Origin: a virus | IMG/VR virus record: IMGVR_UViG_3300040801_001810 | Span: 1-64,000 of that record | Strand: one strand, 5' to 3' | DNA: 64,000 nt | Shown here: positions 46,799-55,839 of the stretch, in pieces | Numbering within the stretch: position 1 is the stretch's first letter | Layout of the letters: each line of letters starts with the position of its first letter | Made by a program: the position numbers and the translations under genes | Notes under the pieces: generated by a model | What the model saw: the letters and a program-made list of their open reading frames with translations, nothing else | What the model was told of the DNA's origin: nothing | Database searches by the model: none

Positions 46799-47180
46799 TA
46801 CTTTAATTATGTTAAAGAATAGAGTGTATGTATGGAGTAAAACTATTCCACCAGCACAGATGAGACAGTATTGTAAATCAATAAAATTTAATTTTGAGGA
46901 AGAAAAAGAACTTCATACAAAAGTAAAGAAACTTAGACGTGAAAAGAAAACATATAAAGAGATAGAAGAAACTACTAAAGTTCCAGTCAATAAGATCGGA
47001 TTCTATCTAGCTACAGATCCAAATAAAACGTGGACATTAGACGATTGGATCCTTGAGTACCATCAAAAAGACTCCATGATTTATTCAAAGGTAGATTTTG
47101 TTATAGATTCTAATGCAAGATTCGTGGATAGATTTCAAATGCGTGGTGCCGATGGTAATGTAATTGAAAGAATAGATTAA
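46716..47180 (+). CDS. HAD-like fold with internal HTH segment
   Basis: 154 residues. NIFIDFDI (motif-I-like D-x-D without the Thr), RVYVWSKTIPPAQMRQYC and a late VDFVIDSNARFVDRF follow the frame of HAD-type phage proteins. Between them, ELHTKVKKLRREKKTYKEIEETTKVPVNKIGFYL is a helix-turn-helix of the resolvase/Hin type. Such combinations exist in phages; function unknown. Confidence 0.55.
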   Translation: MNIVGQNIFIDFDIIKESNSEKLREELDTLIMLKNRVYVWSKTIPPAQMRQYCKSIKFNFEEEKELHTKVKKLRREKKTYKEIEETTKVPVNKIGFYLATDPNKTWTLDDWILEYHQKDSMIYSKVDFVIDSNARFVDRFQMRGADGNVIERID

Positions 47181-48001
47181 TGAAAAAAGTAATATCTTCA
47201 GACTATTTATCTTTAAAAAGAAGTATTAGTTCATACGCAGATAAATTTCCATCACCAGATAGAGAAACAAATAGAGAATGGTTTAGACAGCTAGCTGAGC
47301 TTAAGCCACACAAACATCAAAAAGTAAAAGGCAAAAAATACTACGCAATAAGAGATAAGATAATCTTATCTAATGGAGGATTCGCTATGAAGTACGTCAT
47401 GCGATACAGTAATGTATTAAATGATGACGCATCAATTAGTGAACTATTTCAGGAAGCTACACTAGGAATAATAGAAGCTGTAGATACTTTTGATATATCA
47501 TTAAAAACATCTTTTACAACTTATGCTTACTTTCATATAAGAAAAAGAATAATAGATTTTATAAAACATAACAAACTAGTAAGAGCACCAAGAGATATAG
47601 CTAGAAATATAAAGCATGTTAATGAAGCACAAGATGCTATTATGTCAGTAAAAGGATATGAGCCTACAATATTAGAATTACAAGACGAACTAAAAAATAA
47701 AAAAGGAATCCATTTAAAAGAATCTATCATTAATAGCATCATAGTCCTATTAGAATTAAACTCATCTGGATATGAAGAGTCATTCATAAGCGAATACAAA
47801 GATCAGTTAAGTACTGATGAAGAAAGTGATCTATTTAGAAATATGGAATTAAATATAATGACTGCAATATCAAACTTTCCAGAAAGAATACAAGATCTAA
47901 TAAGAATACGATATGGAATAGGAAGAGAATTTCCTCATAGTCCAGAAGAGGTTCGATTCATGATGAACCCTACAAAAGAAGAAGAACAATATCTGGAATG
48001 A
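47180..48001 (+). CDS. Sigma70-family sigma factor
   Basis: 273 residues. Region 2: LSNGGFAMKYVMRY, ISELFQEATLGIIEAVDTFDISLKTSFTTYAYFHIRKRIIDFIKHN, which covers core binding and -10 recognition. Region 3-like EPTILELQDELKNKKG follows. Region 4 is short (ISNFPERIQDLIRIRYGIGR...). Overlaps the start of the preceding stop (TAATG). Known role: redirects host RNA polymerase. Inference: turns on late or middle genes. Confidence 0.8.
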   Translation: MKKVISSDYLSLKRSISSYADKFPSPDRETNREWFRQLAELKPHKHQKVKGKKYYAIRDKIILSNGGFAMKYVMRYSNVLNDDASISELFQEATLGIIEAVDTFDISLKTSFTTYAYFHIRKRIIDFIKHNKLVRAPRDIARNIKHVNEAQDAIMSVKGYEPTILELQDELKNKKGIHLKESIINSIIVLLELNSSGYEESFISEYKDQLSTDEESDLFRNMELNIMTAISNFPERIQDLIRIRYGIGREFPHSPEEVRFMMNPTKEEEQYLE

Positions 48002-48504
48002 AATATAAACAATCCTGGGAAGAAGGAACAGCAGCAGAACAAGCATATATAACTTCATTAGAAAATGAAGGATATATATACATACGACACGCAACACCTA
48101 CTGAAGATAGACAAGATCATTGGGATCTAATGTTTAAAGATCCAGATGTTGGAGTAACCTTTACAACAGATGTTAAGGCTCAACGACATAAATATAGGGG
48201 AGGTCCTTTACTAGAAGATTTCCTAGTAATAGAATGGAAGAATGTAGCAGGAAAAGAAGGATGGATACTCGGCAAAGCATATGAAATAGCTTATGAATAT
48301 TTAGATAATTTTTATGTATTTAATAGAAAAGAATTAATGAACTATGCTTTTATGGTAACAGACTTTTGTAAAATAGTTACTAAATTCTCAGATTGTGTAC
48401 ATGGTATATATCAACGTAAAGATAGAAAAGATCAGATGACTCTATTAAAGTTGTCTGATCTTTTATTATCAATAGACTATGGAATTTATCCTAAGTTAAC
48501 ATAA
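47998..48504 (+). CDS. Restriction-endonuclease-fold-like protein
   Basis: 168 residues. GTAAEQAYITSLENEGYIYIRHATPTEDRQDHWDLMFKD and GVTFTTDVKAQRH give a D...(x)K arrangement of the PD-(D/E)XK type (Asp in HWDLM, V-K). ATGA overlap with the sigma gene; tail-to-tail overlap with the minus-strand Cas4-like gene. Function unproven, likely nuclease or DNA binding. Confidence 0.6.
   Translation: MKYKQSWEEGTAAEQAYITSLENEGYIYIRHATPTEDRQDHWDLMFKDPDVGVTFTTDVKAQRHKYRGGPLLEDFLVIEWKNVAGKEGWILGKAYEIAYEYLDNFYVFNRKELMNYAFMVTDFCKIVTKFSDCVHGIYQRKDRKDQMTLLKLSDLLLSIDYGIYPKLT
48426..48464. terminator. Bidirectional terminator inside a gene
   Basis: AAAAGATCAGA (48426-48436) and TCTGATCTTTT (48454-48464) form a perfect 11-bp stem extended by TGAC/GTTG; both strands have T-runs. 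On the minus strand it closes the Cas4-like transcript. On the plus strand it lies 40 bases before the stop of the 47998 gene. Confidence 0.75.
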
Positions 48505-49516
48505 TTCCAGAGTCAGCCATACACTTAGTTCTAAATGAACAATAGTCACATTTAAAGTCTCCGCATGGCTCCCCTTTCTTAGCTTTATTATATGCTATCT
48601 TAGACATTCTACCAATTTTAAATTCTCTATCTATATCTTCCATGTTATAGACCATCTTGTAATCACATGGTGGTAACAAGGAGTTTAAAGAGAAATCATA
48701 TACAGAATCAAACTTAGAAAAGATATCATGTATATTTATTCTAATGTCTGCCATTCTCGCTTGATCAGAAGTAGCTTGTTCAGACTTAGCAAGAAGTTCG
48801 TCATAGGATTCTACATTCTTAAGTTCTAAAGTATATAACTCATTGCCATTAGAATCAATAGCAGTAATTATTGGCCAACCATCTTCATCTAAATCAACTT
48901 TATACCAGAAAGTAGAATTGTCGCTTCTATTAACATAAAGAAGATATACATCGTCAATCTCAGATTTTTTACCTTCATCAATGTTGGTAAAGTAGTACTT
49001 ATAAAGCATTGCTTGCATTAAATTATTAGCAGCAGGAAGAGGAAGAGTCCTCTTATCGCCCATAGTCTTTGGTGCTTTCCATGCACTAACAGACTTAATT
49101 TCAATGCCTTGCTTTCGTCCATTGGATTTGATTACACAATCCATACGACCAGAGACAGCAACTTTATTCTTAGTACTTGGCATGACAAAATTAATAGGAA
49201 CTTGTTCTGATTCAAATATACCAAAGTCTTTAAACTTTTTGATATAATAGTTTTCATACATGTTTCCTGCATCACAAATACTTTTACCTTTAGGACTCAT
49301 TGGTTCTGTTGGTGCAATACCAATGATCTTATAGAACATTGATCGTTTACACTCACCAACTGGGAAAGATCCTAGTTGAACCATAGCTTCTGATGGCCAA
49401 GCAATATTTTGAATTCTTGTTCTAGGCTCACCATTAGATTCTTTGGTAACTTTAGAATCAAATTTTGAAATAGTACTAATAAAATTAGACTGTTTCCTGA
49501 TGTTTAATGTACTCAT
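48491..49516 (-). CDS. Cas4/RecB-like PD-(D/E)XK nuclease
   Basis: 341 residues, the only minus-strand gene. AVSGRMDCVIK (catalytic Asp), QGIEIKSVSAWK (E-x-K) and QAMLYKYYF form the nuclease motif set. Cys in VGECKRSMFYK and three in CGDFKCDYCSFRTKC make the four-cysteine iron-sulfur cluster of Cas4/AddB-type enzymes. Known role: 5' or 3' resection of DNA ends. No CRISPR array or cas gene is near, so this is a phage recombination nuclease; its Rad52-like neighbour would anneal the resected ssDNA. Start follows AAAAAGGAGT. Confidence 0.78.
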   Translation of the reverse strand: MSTLNIRKQSNFISTISKFDSKVTKESNGEPRTRIQNIAWPSEAMVQLGSFPVGECKRSMFYKIIGIAPTEPMSPKGKSICDAGNMYENYYIKKFKDFGIFESEQVPINFVMPSTKNKVAVSGRMDCVIKSNGRKQGIEIKSVSAWKAPKTMGDKRTLPLPAANNLMQAMLYKYYFTNIDEGKKSEIDDVYLLYVNRSDNSTFWYKVDLDEDGWPIITAIDSNGNELYTLELKNVESYDELLAKSEQATSDQARMADIRINIHDIFSKFDSVYDFSLNSLLPPCDYKMVYNMEDIDREFKIGRMSKIAYNKAKKGEPCGDFKCDYCSFRTKCMADSGIMLT

Positions 49517-49539
49517 AATTACTCCTTTTTATTTACTAT

Positions 49540-49568
49540 AATATAGTTTATTTTTAGAGGATTGTCAA
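49540..49568 (-). promoter_or_regulatory. Promoter of the Cas4-like gene
   Basis: On the minus strand, TTGACA (49568-49563), 17-base spacer, TATATT (49545-49540). Confidence 0.78.
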
Positions 49569-49604
49569 GTCTATATAAGGTAGTATAGTGCTCATATCTT
49601 GTGC

Positions 49605-49633
49605 TTGACTTTGACTGTAGATTGTAGTATATT
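49605..49633 (+). promoter_or_regulatory. Promoter of the Rad52-like operon
   Basis: TTGACT (49605-49610), 17-base spacer, TATATT (49628-49633), 30 bases upstream of the Rad52-like start. TTGACT is repeated directly after the -35. Confidence 0.8.
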
Positions 49634-49663
49634 ATATACAGATAATTAACAAAGGAGGCCATA

Positions 49664-50458
49664 ATGGCTATAGATTTATCAGAATTAAAGAAAGAAATAA
49701 ACTACAAATATAAGCCCCAATCAATTAAGTTTGGGAAGGCTATAATGGTAGCTTATATCGATGCAAGAGATGCTCAAGACCTACTAGACGAAGTTGTAGG
49801 ACCAGAAAATTGGCAAACAGATTATAGTGTAATCAATGGTAATCTATTTTGTAGAGTAGGAATAAATGAGATTGGTGTAGTAGCTAGAAGACAAGGCGAA
49901 ATAGCTTCAAATGAAAGATGGATCTGGAAAACGGATTGTGGTACAGAATCCAATCAAGAAAAAGAAAAAGGCGAAAGCTCAGATGCATTTAAGAGAGCTT
50001 GCGTTCAATGGGGTATTGGTCGATTCCTATATAGATTAGGAGTAGTCGAATTACCTACGAAGAAACATACTAATGGTAAAGAATATCCAGCTACAAAAGA
50101 TGGAAAAATACTATGGTCAAATGATGCTATATCTGATTATATTAGATCAATAAAAGGTAAGAGTGTTAATGCTCCAAAAGCACCAGTATCTGCACCAGTA
50201 AAACCAACACCTAAAAAATATGCCAAAGCGGAAACATCACCAAAGTATAATAAAGTTCAATATAGTGATGAAGTTATAAAGAAGGTTACGAGTCTAGAAC
50301 ACGAGGGTCTTAAAGGTAAGGAGTGTTTAAATGCTCATTTAGCAGCATATAATACTGCATCCAAGACAGAATATAAAATGATATCAGAACTTAATACTGA
50401 TGAAAAACTTCTAGGATTAATAACCTTTATAGAAAATTTAGTACCAAAAGGTATCTAA
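49664..50458 (+). CDS. Rad52-family single-strand annealing protein
   Basis: 264 residues after AAAGGAGGCC. FGKAIMVAYIDARDAQDLLDEVVGPENWQTDYS, FCRVGINEIGVVAR, WIWKTDCGTESNQEKEKGESSDAFKRACVQWGIGRFLYRLG is the Rad52/22-like signature shared with phage SSAPs and DdrA. A Pro/Ala linker (residues 165-195) leads to a small C-terminal helical domain that may bind SSB. Known role: forms rings and anneals complementary ssDNA. Works with the divergent Cas4-like nuclease. Confidence 0.85.
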   Translation: MAIDLSELKKEINYKYKPQSIKFGKAIMVAYIDARDAQDLLDEVVGPENWQTDYSVINGNLFCRVGINEIGVVARRQGEIASNERWIWKTDCGTESNQEKEKGESSDAFKRACVQWGIGRFLYRLGVVELPTKKHTNGKEYPATKDGKILWSNDAISDYIRSIKGKSVNAPKAPVSAPVKPTPKKYAKAETSPKYNKVQYSDEVIKKVTSLEHEGLKGKECLNAHLAAYNTASKTEYKMISELNTDEKLLGLITFIENLVPKGI

Positions 50459-50483
50459 AAGATCTCTGAACTATGCCAAGAAG

Positions 50484-50517
50484 GGGTCAGTTGCGTCAAC
50501 AGCTGACCCTTAATTTT
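50484..50517 (+). terminator. Hairpin, weak terminator or attenuator
   Basis: GGGTCAG/CTGACCC stem (50484-50490 with 50503-50509), 12-base loop, followed by TTAATTTT. Sits between the Rad52-like and primase genes, so it may set their ratio. Confidence 0.55.
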
Positions 50518-50528
50518 AGGAGAATTAG

Positions 50529-52952
50529 ATGGAAAATGATTTTGACCAGATTACCCAAGTATCAAATGAGTTAAGACCAAAACTACGTGAGTATCTAGAA
50601 CAACAAGGTGTTCAAGTTAGTAACGATGGCTTCATTAGCTGCTTACGTCCAGACCATGCTGATAGAAATCCAAGCTGTTCAATAGGTGGAAAGTTTGGAG
50701 AAGAAGTATTTCATTGTTTTTCATGTGGAGCAGCAGGAAATATATTTAATGCAGTTCATTATCTTGAGGGAAAGCCATTAACAGGAGTAGGGTTCTATGA
50801 AGAAACCTTACCATATTTATGTGCTAAGTTTAATATACCATATGAACCAATTCAAATTAGTAATGAAGCTAGAGATAAATACCAAAAAAGATGCGCAGTA
50901 AAAGATTCAATGAATGTATGTCATTCAATGTCATTTAAAGGAATAGAATTAAATACAGACCATAAAGCTATTAAACATCTTTTAGATAGAGGAATAACCG
51001 AAGCAAGTATTAAGAAGTTTAAGATAGGATGTATTAGTAGTCACAGCGATTATGTAAAGAAGATGACATCAACAGGATATGAAGATGTTGATTGGCTAAG
51101 TAGGGCAGACTTAGCTAATAAAGGTATATTCAATCCACACGCTATCATATTACCAATCCTAGATGATAAGAAAAGACCAGTTGGATTTGTAAGCAGAACA
51201 ACTAAAATGCAACCTAATGATAAGGGGCATTCAAAGTATGTAAACTCAATCAACTCAGATATATATCATAAGAGCGAGATTCTATTTAACTTTCATACAT
51301 ATGATCCCAAGAATGGACCATTATGGATAGTAGAAGGTTATCTAGATGCTATATACTTAGATCAATGTGGACTTAAGAATGTTTGTGCTATAGGAGCAAC
51401 CGCATTAACAGAATCACACGTAGATCTATTAATGAGATCAGGTGTTAAGCATATTAACTTCTGTTATGATGGTGATGACGGCGGTAGAGCAGGAACCAAA
51501 CTTGCCATAGAAAGAACTTCTGTTTATCAAGTATTCAAATCTATTAAGATAATTGAATTGCCTGAAGATAGTGATCCAGATAGTTATGTAAGAGAAAATG
51601 GATTACAGGCTCTATTAGATCTAGGATCACCAGAAGTAGCTCTATCTCCATTCGCTTGGACATTGAAGCATTCTACTTTCCAAGATGATCCAATTGTAAT
51701 TGTAGAACAAGCTATTCCTACAATTGCAAGTGAAGAAAGTAATATTAAAAGACTTAAGATGATCAAAGAACTGTCTAAGATAACAGGAATTGGTCAAGAA
51801 GATATACGAAAAGACGTAGATGCAATAGTAAATAAAGATTCAAGTATATTCTTAGATGAGCTAACTGATATTAACAAGTATGTCCAGGTAGCTCTATCAA
51901 GAAAGAAAATTAAAGATACAAAGAATATTATTGGAGAAGCATTAATAAAGATACAGAATCTCGAAAGAAAATTCAATAATAGAATTGATAATAGAATTAC
52001 ATACGATGAAAAGATAGACAATCTTTGGGAGAAATTAGAGAACGGATTATATAAATATGGTTTAGTTACACCAAAATTTAAGAAGTTCGAAGAAATATTT
52101 GATGGTTTACCTTACAACACATGTATGACTCTAATAGGAGGAAGACCTGGAGCAGGTAAAACAACATGGGCAACAGCATTAGCTATAGATGTTGTAGAAG
52201 AAAATCCAGACACAGCTGTGTTTTATATGTCTATTGATGATACAACAGAATTAATGACTATGAAAATGCTAGCCGCACGAACAGGATTTTCAACATCAAA
52301 GATTAAAAGAATGCAATCGTTAAGCGTAGATGAACGACAAGTAATTAGAGATGCTCGATCATGGTTAAATAATTTAAAGAAAAGATTTGTCATGGTAGAT
52401 GCGGGAGAAGGAACAACACCAGAAGTAATGGAAGCGCACATCGAATGGTTCTTAAGAGAGTATCACGATAAGAAAAAGATATTCCTATTAGATAATTTTC
52501 ATAAATTAAAGGTACCAACAGCTAATCAAAAGAGCGATGCTATATCTCAGCTATCTGAAAAGATAAAAGAATTAACTAGACTGTATGATATACACATAAT
52601 GATGACTGTAGAATTAAGAAAGATGGGGGAAAATAGCTCTAGACCAACACCATCTGATCTAAAAGATTCAGTTCAATTAGAGTATGATGCAGACGTAATT
52701 ATCATGGCTCACAATGATAAGCAAGTAAATCAAGACACAACAATAGTTTGGGAAGGAATGTATGGAGATGAAGGTATAAAGACTATGCCTTTCATAGAAG
52801 TCACAGTTCATAAAAATAAGATGACTGGTAAAACAGGCGGACTAGCATACAAACTTAACTCATACAATCTTCAAATAGAGGAAGACAGTTACTCAACTAT
52901 TAAAACCTTAAAAAGCAAAAATGCAAAATCAACATTCACAATAGGGAAATAA
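50529..52952 (+). CDS. Primase-helicase fusion (DnaG/DnaB type)
   Basis: 807 residues. CHC2 zinc finger at the start: C38, H43, C63 and C66. TOPRIM domain: WIVEGYLDAIYLDQ near 270 and CYDGDDGGRAG. C-terminal RecA-like helicase: LIGGRPGAGKTTW (about 535-546), KIFLLDNFHKLK (Walker B), EYDADVIIMAHND and TVHKNKMTG. The layout equals T7 gp4. Makes RNA primers and unwinds the fork 5'-3'. Pairs with DNA polymerase B and SSB. Confidence 0.88.
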   Translation: MENDFDQITQVSNELRPKLREYLEQQGVQVSNDGFISCLRPDHADRNPSCSIGGKFGEEVFHCFSCGAAGNIFNAVHYLEGKPLTGVGFYEETLPYLCAKFNIPYEPIQISNEARDKYQKRCAVKDSMNVCHSMSFKGIELNTDHKAIKHLLDRGITEASIKKFKIGCISSHSDYVKKMTSTGYEDVDWLSRADLANKGIFNPHAIILPILDDKKRPVGFVSRTTKMQPNDKGHSKYVNSINSDIYHKSEILFNFHTYDPKNGPLWIVEGYLDAIYLDQCGLKNVCAIGATALTESHVDLLMRSGVKHINFCYDGDDGGRAGTKLAIERTSVYQVFKSIKIIELPEDSDPDSYVRENGLQALLDLGSPEVALSPFAWTLKHSTFQDDPIVIVEQAIPTIASEESNIKRLKMIKELSKITGIGQEDIRKDVDAIVNKDSSIFLDELTDINKYVQVALSRKKIKDTKNIIGEALIKIQNLERKFNNRIDNRITYDEKIDNLWEKLENGLYKYGLVTPKFKKFEEIFDGLPYNTCMTLIGGRPGAGKTTWATALAIDVVEENPDTAVFYMSIDDTTELMTMKMLAARTGFSTSKIKRMQSLSVDERQVIRDARSWLNNLKKRFVMVDAGEGTTPEVMEAHIEWFLREYHDKKKIFLLDNFHKLKVPTANQKSDAISQLSEKIKELTRLYDIHIMMTVELRKMGENSSRPTPSDLKDSVQLEYDADVIIMAHNDKQVNQDTTIVWEGMYGDEGIKTMPFIEVTVHKNKMTGKTGGLAYKLNSYNLQIEEDSYSTIKTLKSKNAKSTFTIGK

Positions 52953-52953
52953 A

Positions 52954-54192
52954 ATGTTTGTAATATATGACAAAGAAAAACAACGAATTCCAATTAAAGT
53001 GTGGCTAGATGATATTAGTCACCTAGAACCAGGATGTTTAGAACAGGCAACTAACCTCTCTAACCTACCCTTTGCTACTAATCATATCTCACTTATGCCT
53101 GATACACATCAAGGTTATGGTATGCCTATCGGGGGTATACTTGCTACGGAAGGAGTTGTAGTTCCTAATGCAGTTGGTGTTGATATCGGATGCGGCATGG
53201 GATTTTTATTAACTAATATTAAATATGAAGATATCAAAGATGTTAAAACTAAAGATAACCAAGACTTAATATGGGCTATCTTAGGAAACATTAAACGAAA
53301 TGTTCCAGTAGGATTTAATCACCATAAAGAACCGCAAGTTTGGTCTGGGTTTGATAGTCCACCAGCTTATTATAATGGGAAAACATTAGAAATAATTGAT
53401 CAACAGTTAACAAAAGCTACATATCAACTAGGTACTCTAGGTGGAGGAAACCACTTTGTAGATTTACAAGTAGATAAGGATGGTTATCTAGCCATTATGA
53501 TTCATAGTGGAAGTAGAAATTTTGGTAAACAAATATGTGATTATTATAACCGTAAAGCTCAAGTATTGAATGAAAGATGGAAAACACTCGTACCTAAATC
53601 AAGTGACCTAGCTTTCTTACCAATTGAAGATGATCTTGGTAAAGAATATATGGACGCAATGAACTATGCTCTTGAATTTGCTAAGCAAAATCGACATTTA
53701 ATTATGGAACGATCTAAAAATGTAGTTCTAAATATGATTCAAAAGTATGCAGGTATTTCCAAAGTAAAAATAACCCAAGAAGTGAATATACATCATAACT
53801 ATGCAGCATGGGAGAATCATTATGGAAAGAACGTCATTATTCACAGGAAGGGCGCAACGCTTGCCCGCTCTAATGGCCTTGGTATTATACCTGGTTCTAT
53901 GGGTACCGCTTCTCATATTGTTAGGGGTCGTGGAAATGATGAAAGCTTTAACTCGTGTAGTCATGGTGCTGGTAGATGCATGGGGAGAAGAGCGGCAACA
54001 AGAAAGTACACAGTCCAAGAAGTTATAGAAGATATAGCTAAGCGTGGGGTTCAAGTTATGAAAGATAACAAGAATGATATAGCAGAAGAATGCCCCTGGT
54101 CTTATAAAGATATAGGAACTGTCATGGATAACCAAAAGGATTTGGTTGATATAGTTAATACACTTACACCTATAGGAGTACTAATAGCATGA
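52954..54192 (+). CDS. rtcB: RtcB RNA ligase
   Basis: 412 residues, near standard length. Metal ligands in GVDIGCGMGF (Cys), GGGNHFVDL (Asn-His), MIHSGSRNFG (His) and IIHRKGAT (His); GMP attachment His in SCSHGAGRCMGRR. Known role: joins 2',3'-cyclic phosphate or 3'-phosphate RNA to 5'-OH, using GTP and Mn2+. Such ends are made by many toxin RNases and anticodon nucleases, so it likely repairs tRNAs. Starts one base after the primase-helicase stop. Confidence 0.9.
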   Translation: MFVIYDKEKQRIPIKVWLDDISHLEPGCLEQATNLSNLPFATNHISLMPDTHQGYGMPIGGILATEGVVVPNAVGVDIGCGMGFLLTNIKYEDIKDVKTKDNQDLIWAILGNIKRNVPVGFNHHKEPQVWSGFDSPPAYYNGKTLEIIDQQLTKATYQLGTLGGGNHFVDLQVDKDGYLAIMIHSGSRNFGKQICDYYNRKAQVLNERWKTLVPKSSDLAFLPIEDDLGKEYMDAMNYALEFAKQNRHLIMERSKNVVLNMIQKYAGISKVKITQEVNIHHNYAAWENHYGKNVIIHRKGATLARSNGLGIIPGSMGTASHIVRGRGNDESFNSCSHGAGRCMGRRAATRKYTVQEVIEDIAKRGVQVMKDNKNDIAEECPWSYKDIGTVMDNQKDLVDIVNTLTPIGVLIA

Positions 54193-54764
54193 TTTGGTTT
54201 ACATCAGATACACACTTTGGTCACAAAAACATTATTAAATATTGTAATCGACCATTTGAAAATGTAGAAGAAATGGACCAGACTATAATTAAAAACTGGA
54301 ATAGTGTTGTAAAAGATAATGATTTAGTATATCATCTAGGTGATTTTATGAGTTGGGCTGGAAATTCTTCTACTATTGAAAGAAGATACAGACAATATAG
54401 ACATGCTCTTAAAGGCAAAATTTTTCTTATAGAAGGTAATCATGATTATAAAATTGGTTCTCCTTTTTCATATGCTCTAGAAGGAAAATGTCCTTTAATG
54501 ACTCTTAGATATCAAGGTAGAAAAATAATACTATGTCACTATGCTATGAAAGTATGGGATGCTTCACACTTTGATAGCTGGCATTTATTTGGTCATAGTC
54601 ATGGGACATTAGACGCAGTAGGAAAGAGTTGGGATGTTGGAGTTGACTCTAATGAGTTTACTCCAATAAGTTTTAATGATCTAGGAGCTATTATGAATAA
54701 CCAATGTCATAATGAAAATTGGGTAGAAAGGCTACCTGGATATAAAAATGTCAAGTCCAATTAA
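54189..54764 (+). CDS. Calcineurin-like phosphoesterase
   Basis: 191 residues. FTSDTHFGHKN (metal D-x-H), YHLGDFMSW, IEGNHDYK, CHYAMKVW and LFGHSHG give the binuclear metal site. Closest to the short phage-type metallophosphoesterases. ATGA overlap with RtcB, which suggests it removes or opens phosphates on RNA ends before ligation; this is inference. Confidence 0.8.
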   Translation: MIWFTSDTHFGHKNIIKYCNRPFENVEEMDQTIIKNWNSVVKDNDLVYHLGDFMSWAGNSSTIERRYRQYRHALKGKIFLIEGNHDYKIGSPFSYALEGKCPLMTLRYQGRKIILCHYAMKVWDASHFDSWHLFGHSHGTLDAVGKSWDVGVDSNEFTPISFNDLGAIMNNQCHNENWVERLPGYKNVKSN

Positions 54765-55413
54765 CTGCGAGACATTTTGCAATAGACTTACTAAGTGTTC
54801 TTACTATAAAGAAAAGAATTCCTATGTAAGAAATATCAGATTATTATTTACTAGGATTCTTAAACGATATTCAAAGGATCCTAGTGAATCCTTCCTAAAA
54901 ATATTCTCGGAAGAGTTTAGTAAGAGAAGTTACACTGGGCATAACCAAATATATACAGACGATAAGATGACATTTAAGGACTACTGCTTAAAGTGTGCCT
55001 GTCATATGGCAGAATTTCTCCAGAGAGAACCAGTATCTAGATATCAGATTTTTTATTTCTATCAACAGATTAAGGGAAGTATAGATGCAGAGATTACAAA
55101 AAAGAATCTAAGTATATGTTTTTCTTTTAAAAATGCATTTGATACTGAAAAAGAGCTTGACTTTTATAGTCTTAATAATTATATTTATAATAAGGTTCAC
55201 AAGACCACTAACGACTGTCTTGTAATGAGTGTTCCGACGGACTCTTACTTCTTAGTTAAATATGGGGAAACAGACTATACTATGAGGAGGGGATTTATTA
55301 CCTCTAATATAAAAAACAAGTCAAGACGACAGGGACCTTATTGTATTACCTGTCAGAATGATTGTAAACCTTTATTTATTAATGGGTTAGACCGACTGGA
55401 AGGCTTATTATGA
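54748..55413 (+). CDS. Cys-rich hypothetical protein
   Basis: 221 residues. Cysteines: CETFCNRLTKC (7-17), CLKCACH (about 78) and CITCQNDCKP near the end (about 200), enough for an iron-sulfur cluster. The middle is helical with aromatic residues (YQIFYFYQQIKGS). Ends DRLEGLL. No known family; the arrangement loosely resembles AddB/Cas4-type cluster proteins without the nuclease motif. Confidence 0.5.
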   Translation: MSSPINCETFCNRLTKCSYYKEKNSYVRNIRLLFTRILKRYSKDPSESFLKIFSEEFSKRSYTGHNQIYTDDKMTFKDYCLKCACHMAEFLQREPVSRYQIFYFYQQIKGSIDAEITKKNLSICFSFKNAFDTEKELDFYSLNNYIYNKVHKTTNDCLVMSVPTDSYFLVKYGETDYTMRRGFITSNIKNKSRRQGPYCITCQNDCKPLFINGLDRLEGLL

Positions 55414-55607
55414 TAGACATTGTAACAAAAAGCGGAAAAAGAATTGGAAGAATATCAGACAGCTTGGACCAAGACGATACTTTAGTTATCGATGGTAAAG
55501 AAGTAAAATTATCTGATGTGTACGCCGATGATAAAATAAGAATGGCTTTTAACGATCAAGTAAAAGAGCTAAGAGATGACACACAATCAGAAGACTCTGA
55601 TTCCTGA
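55410..55607 (+). CDS. Small acidic hypothetical protein
   Basis: 65 residues, ATG in a TGA overlap. IDGKEVKLSDVYADDKIRMAF, then an acidic tail (DDTQSEDSDS). Not recognised. Confidence 0.5.
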   Translation: MIDIVTKSGKRIGRISDSLDQDDTLVIDGKEVKLSDVYADDKIRMAFNDQVKELRDDTQSEDSDS

Positions 55608-55809
55608 TGAAGTTCAAGACATTGCTTACAAGAAATTTTGCAAATTACCATTAAAACATAAGCTTATTGTTTATGCCAGATTAGTACATGGCAATTCATT
55701 TAAAGCACAGAATAATGATTTATTCGATCTTAACAGAAGAATAGTTAGTCGTATATTCAGAATATATATCGAATCATTGCGTGATGCTGTTAAAAAGGCA
55801 CCAAAATAA
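55576..55809 (+). CDS. Small helical protein
   Basis: 77 residues, helical and basic (AYKKFCKLPLKHKLIVYARLVHGNSFKAQ, NRRIVSRIFRIYIESLRDAVKK), a helix-turn-helix-like arrangement. Overlaps the previous gene by 32 bases. Ends in the loop of the terminator. May bind DNA. Confidence 0.5.
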   Translation: MTHNQKTLIPDEVQDIAYKKFCKLPLKHKLIVYARLVHGNSFKAQNNDLFDLNRRIVSRIFRIYIESLRDAVKKAPK

Positions 55810-55822
55810 TATTGGTGCCTTT
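55794..55822 (+). terminator. Rho-independent terminator
   Basis: AAAGGCACCAA (55794-55804) with TTGGTGCCTTT (55812-55822), a perfect 11-bp stem around a short loop that holds the stop codon. Separates the replication operon from the glycosylation cassette. Confidence 0.85.
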
Positions 55823-55839
55823 AATTATTGGAGACTAAA

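Noticed and set aside
48491-49516. Cas4-like gene as part of a CRISPR-Cas system
   Set aside because: No repeat-spacer array, cas1 or cas2 in the window; neighbours are recombination genes.
53801-54028. 75-aa ORF inside rtcB
   Set aside because: Out of frame with conserved RtcB motifs over the same bases.
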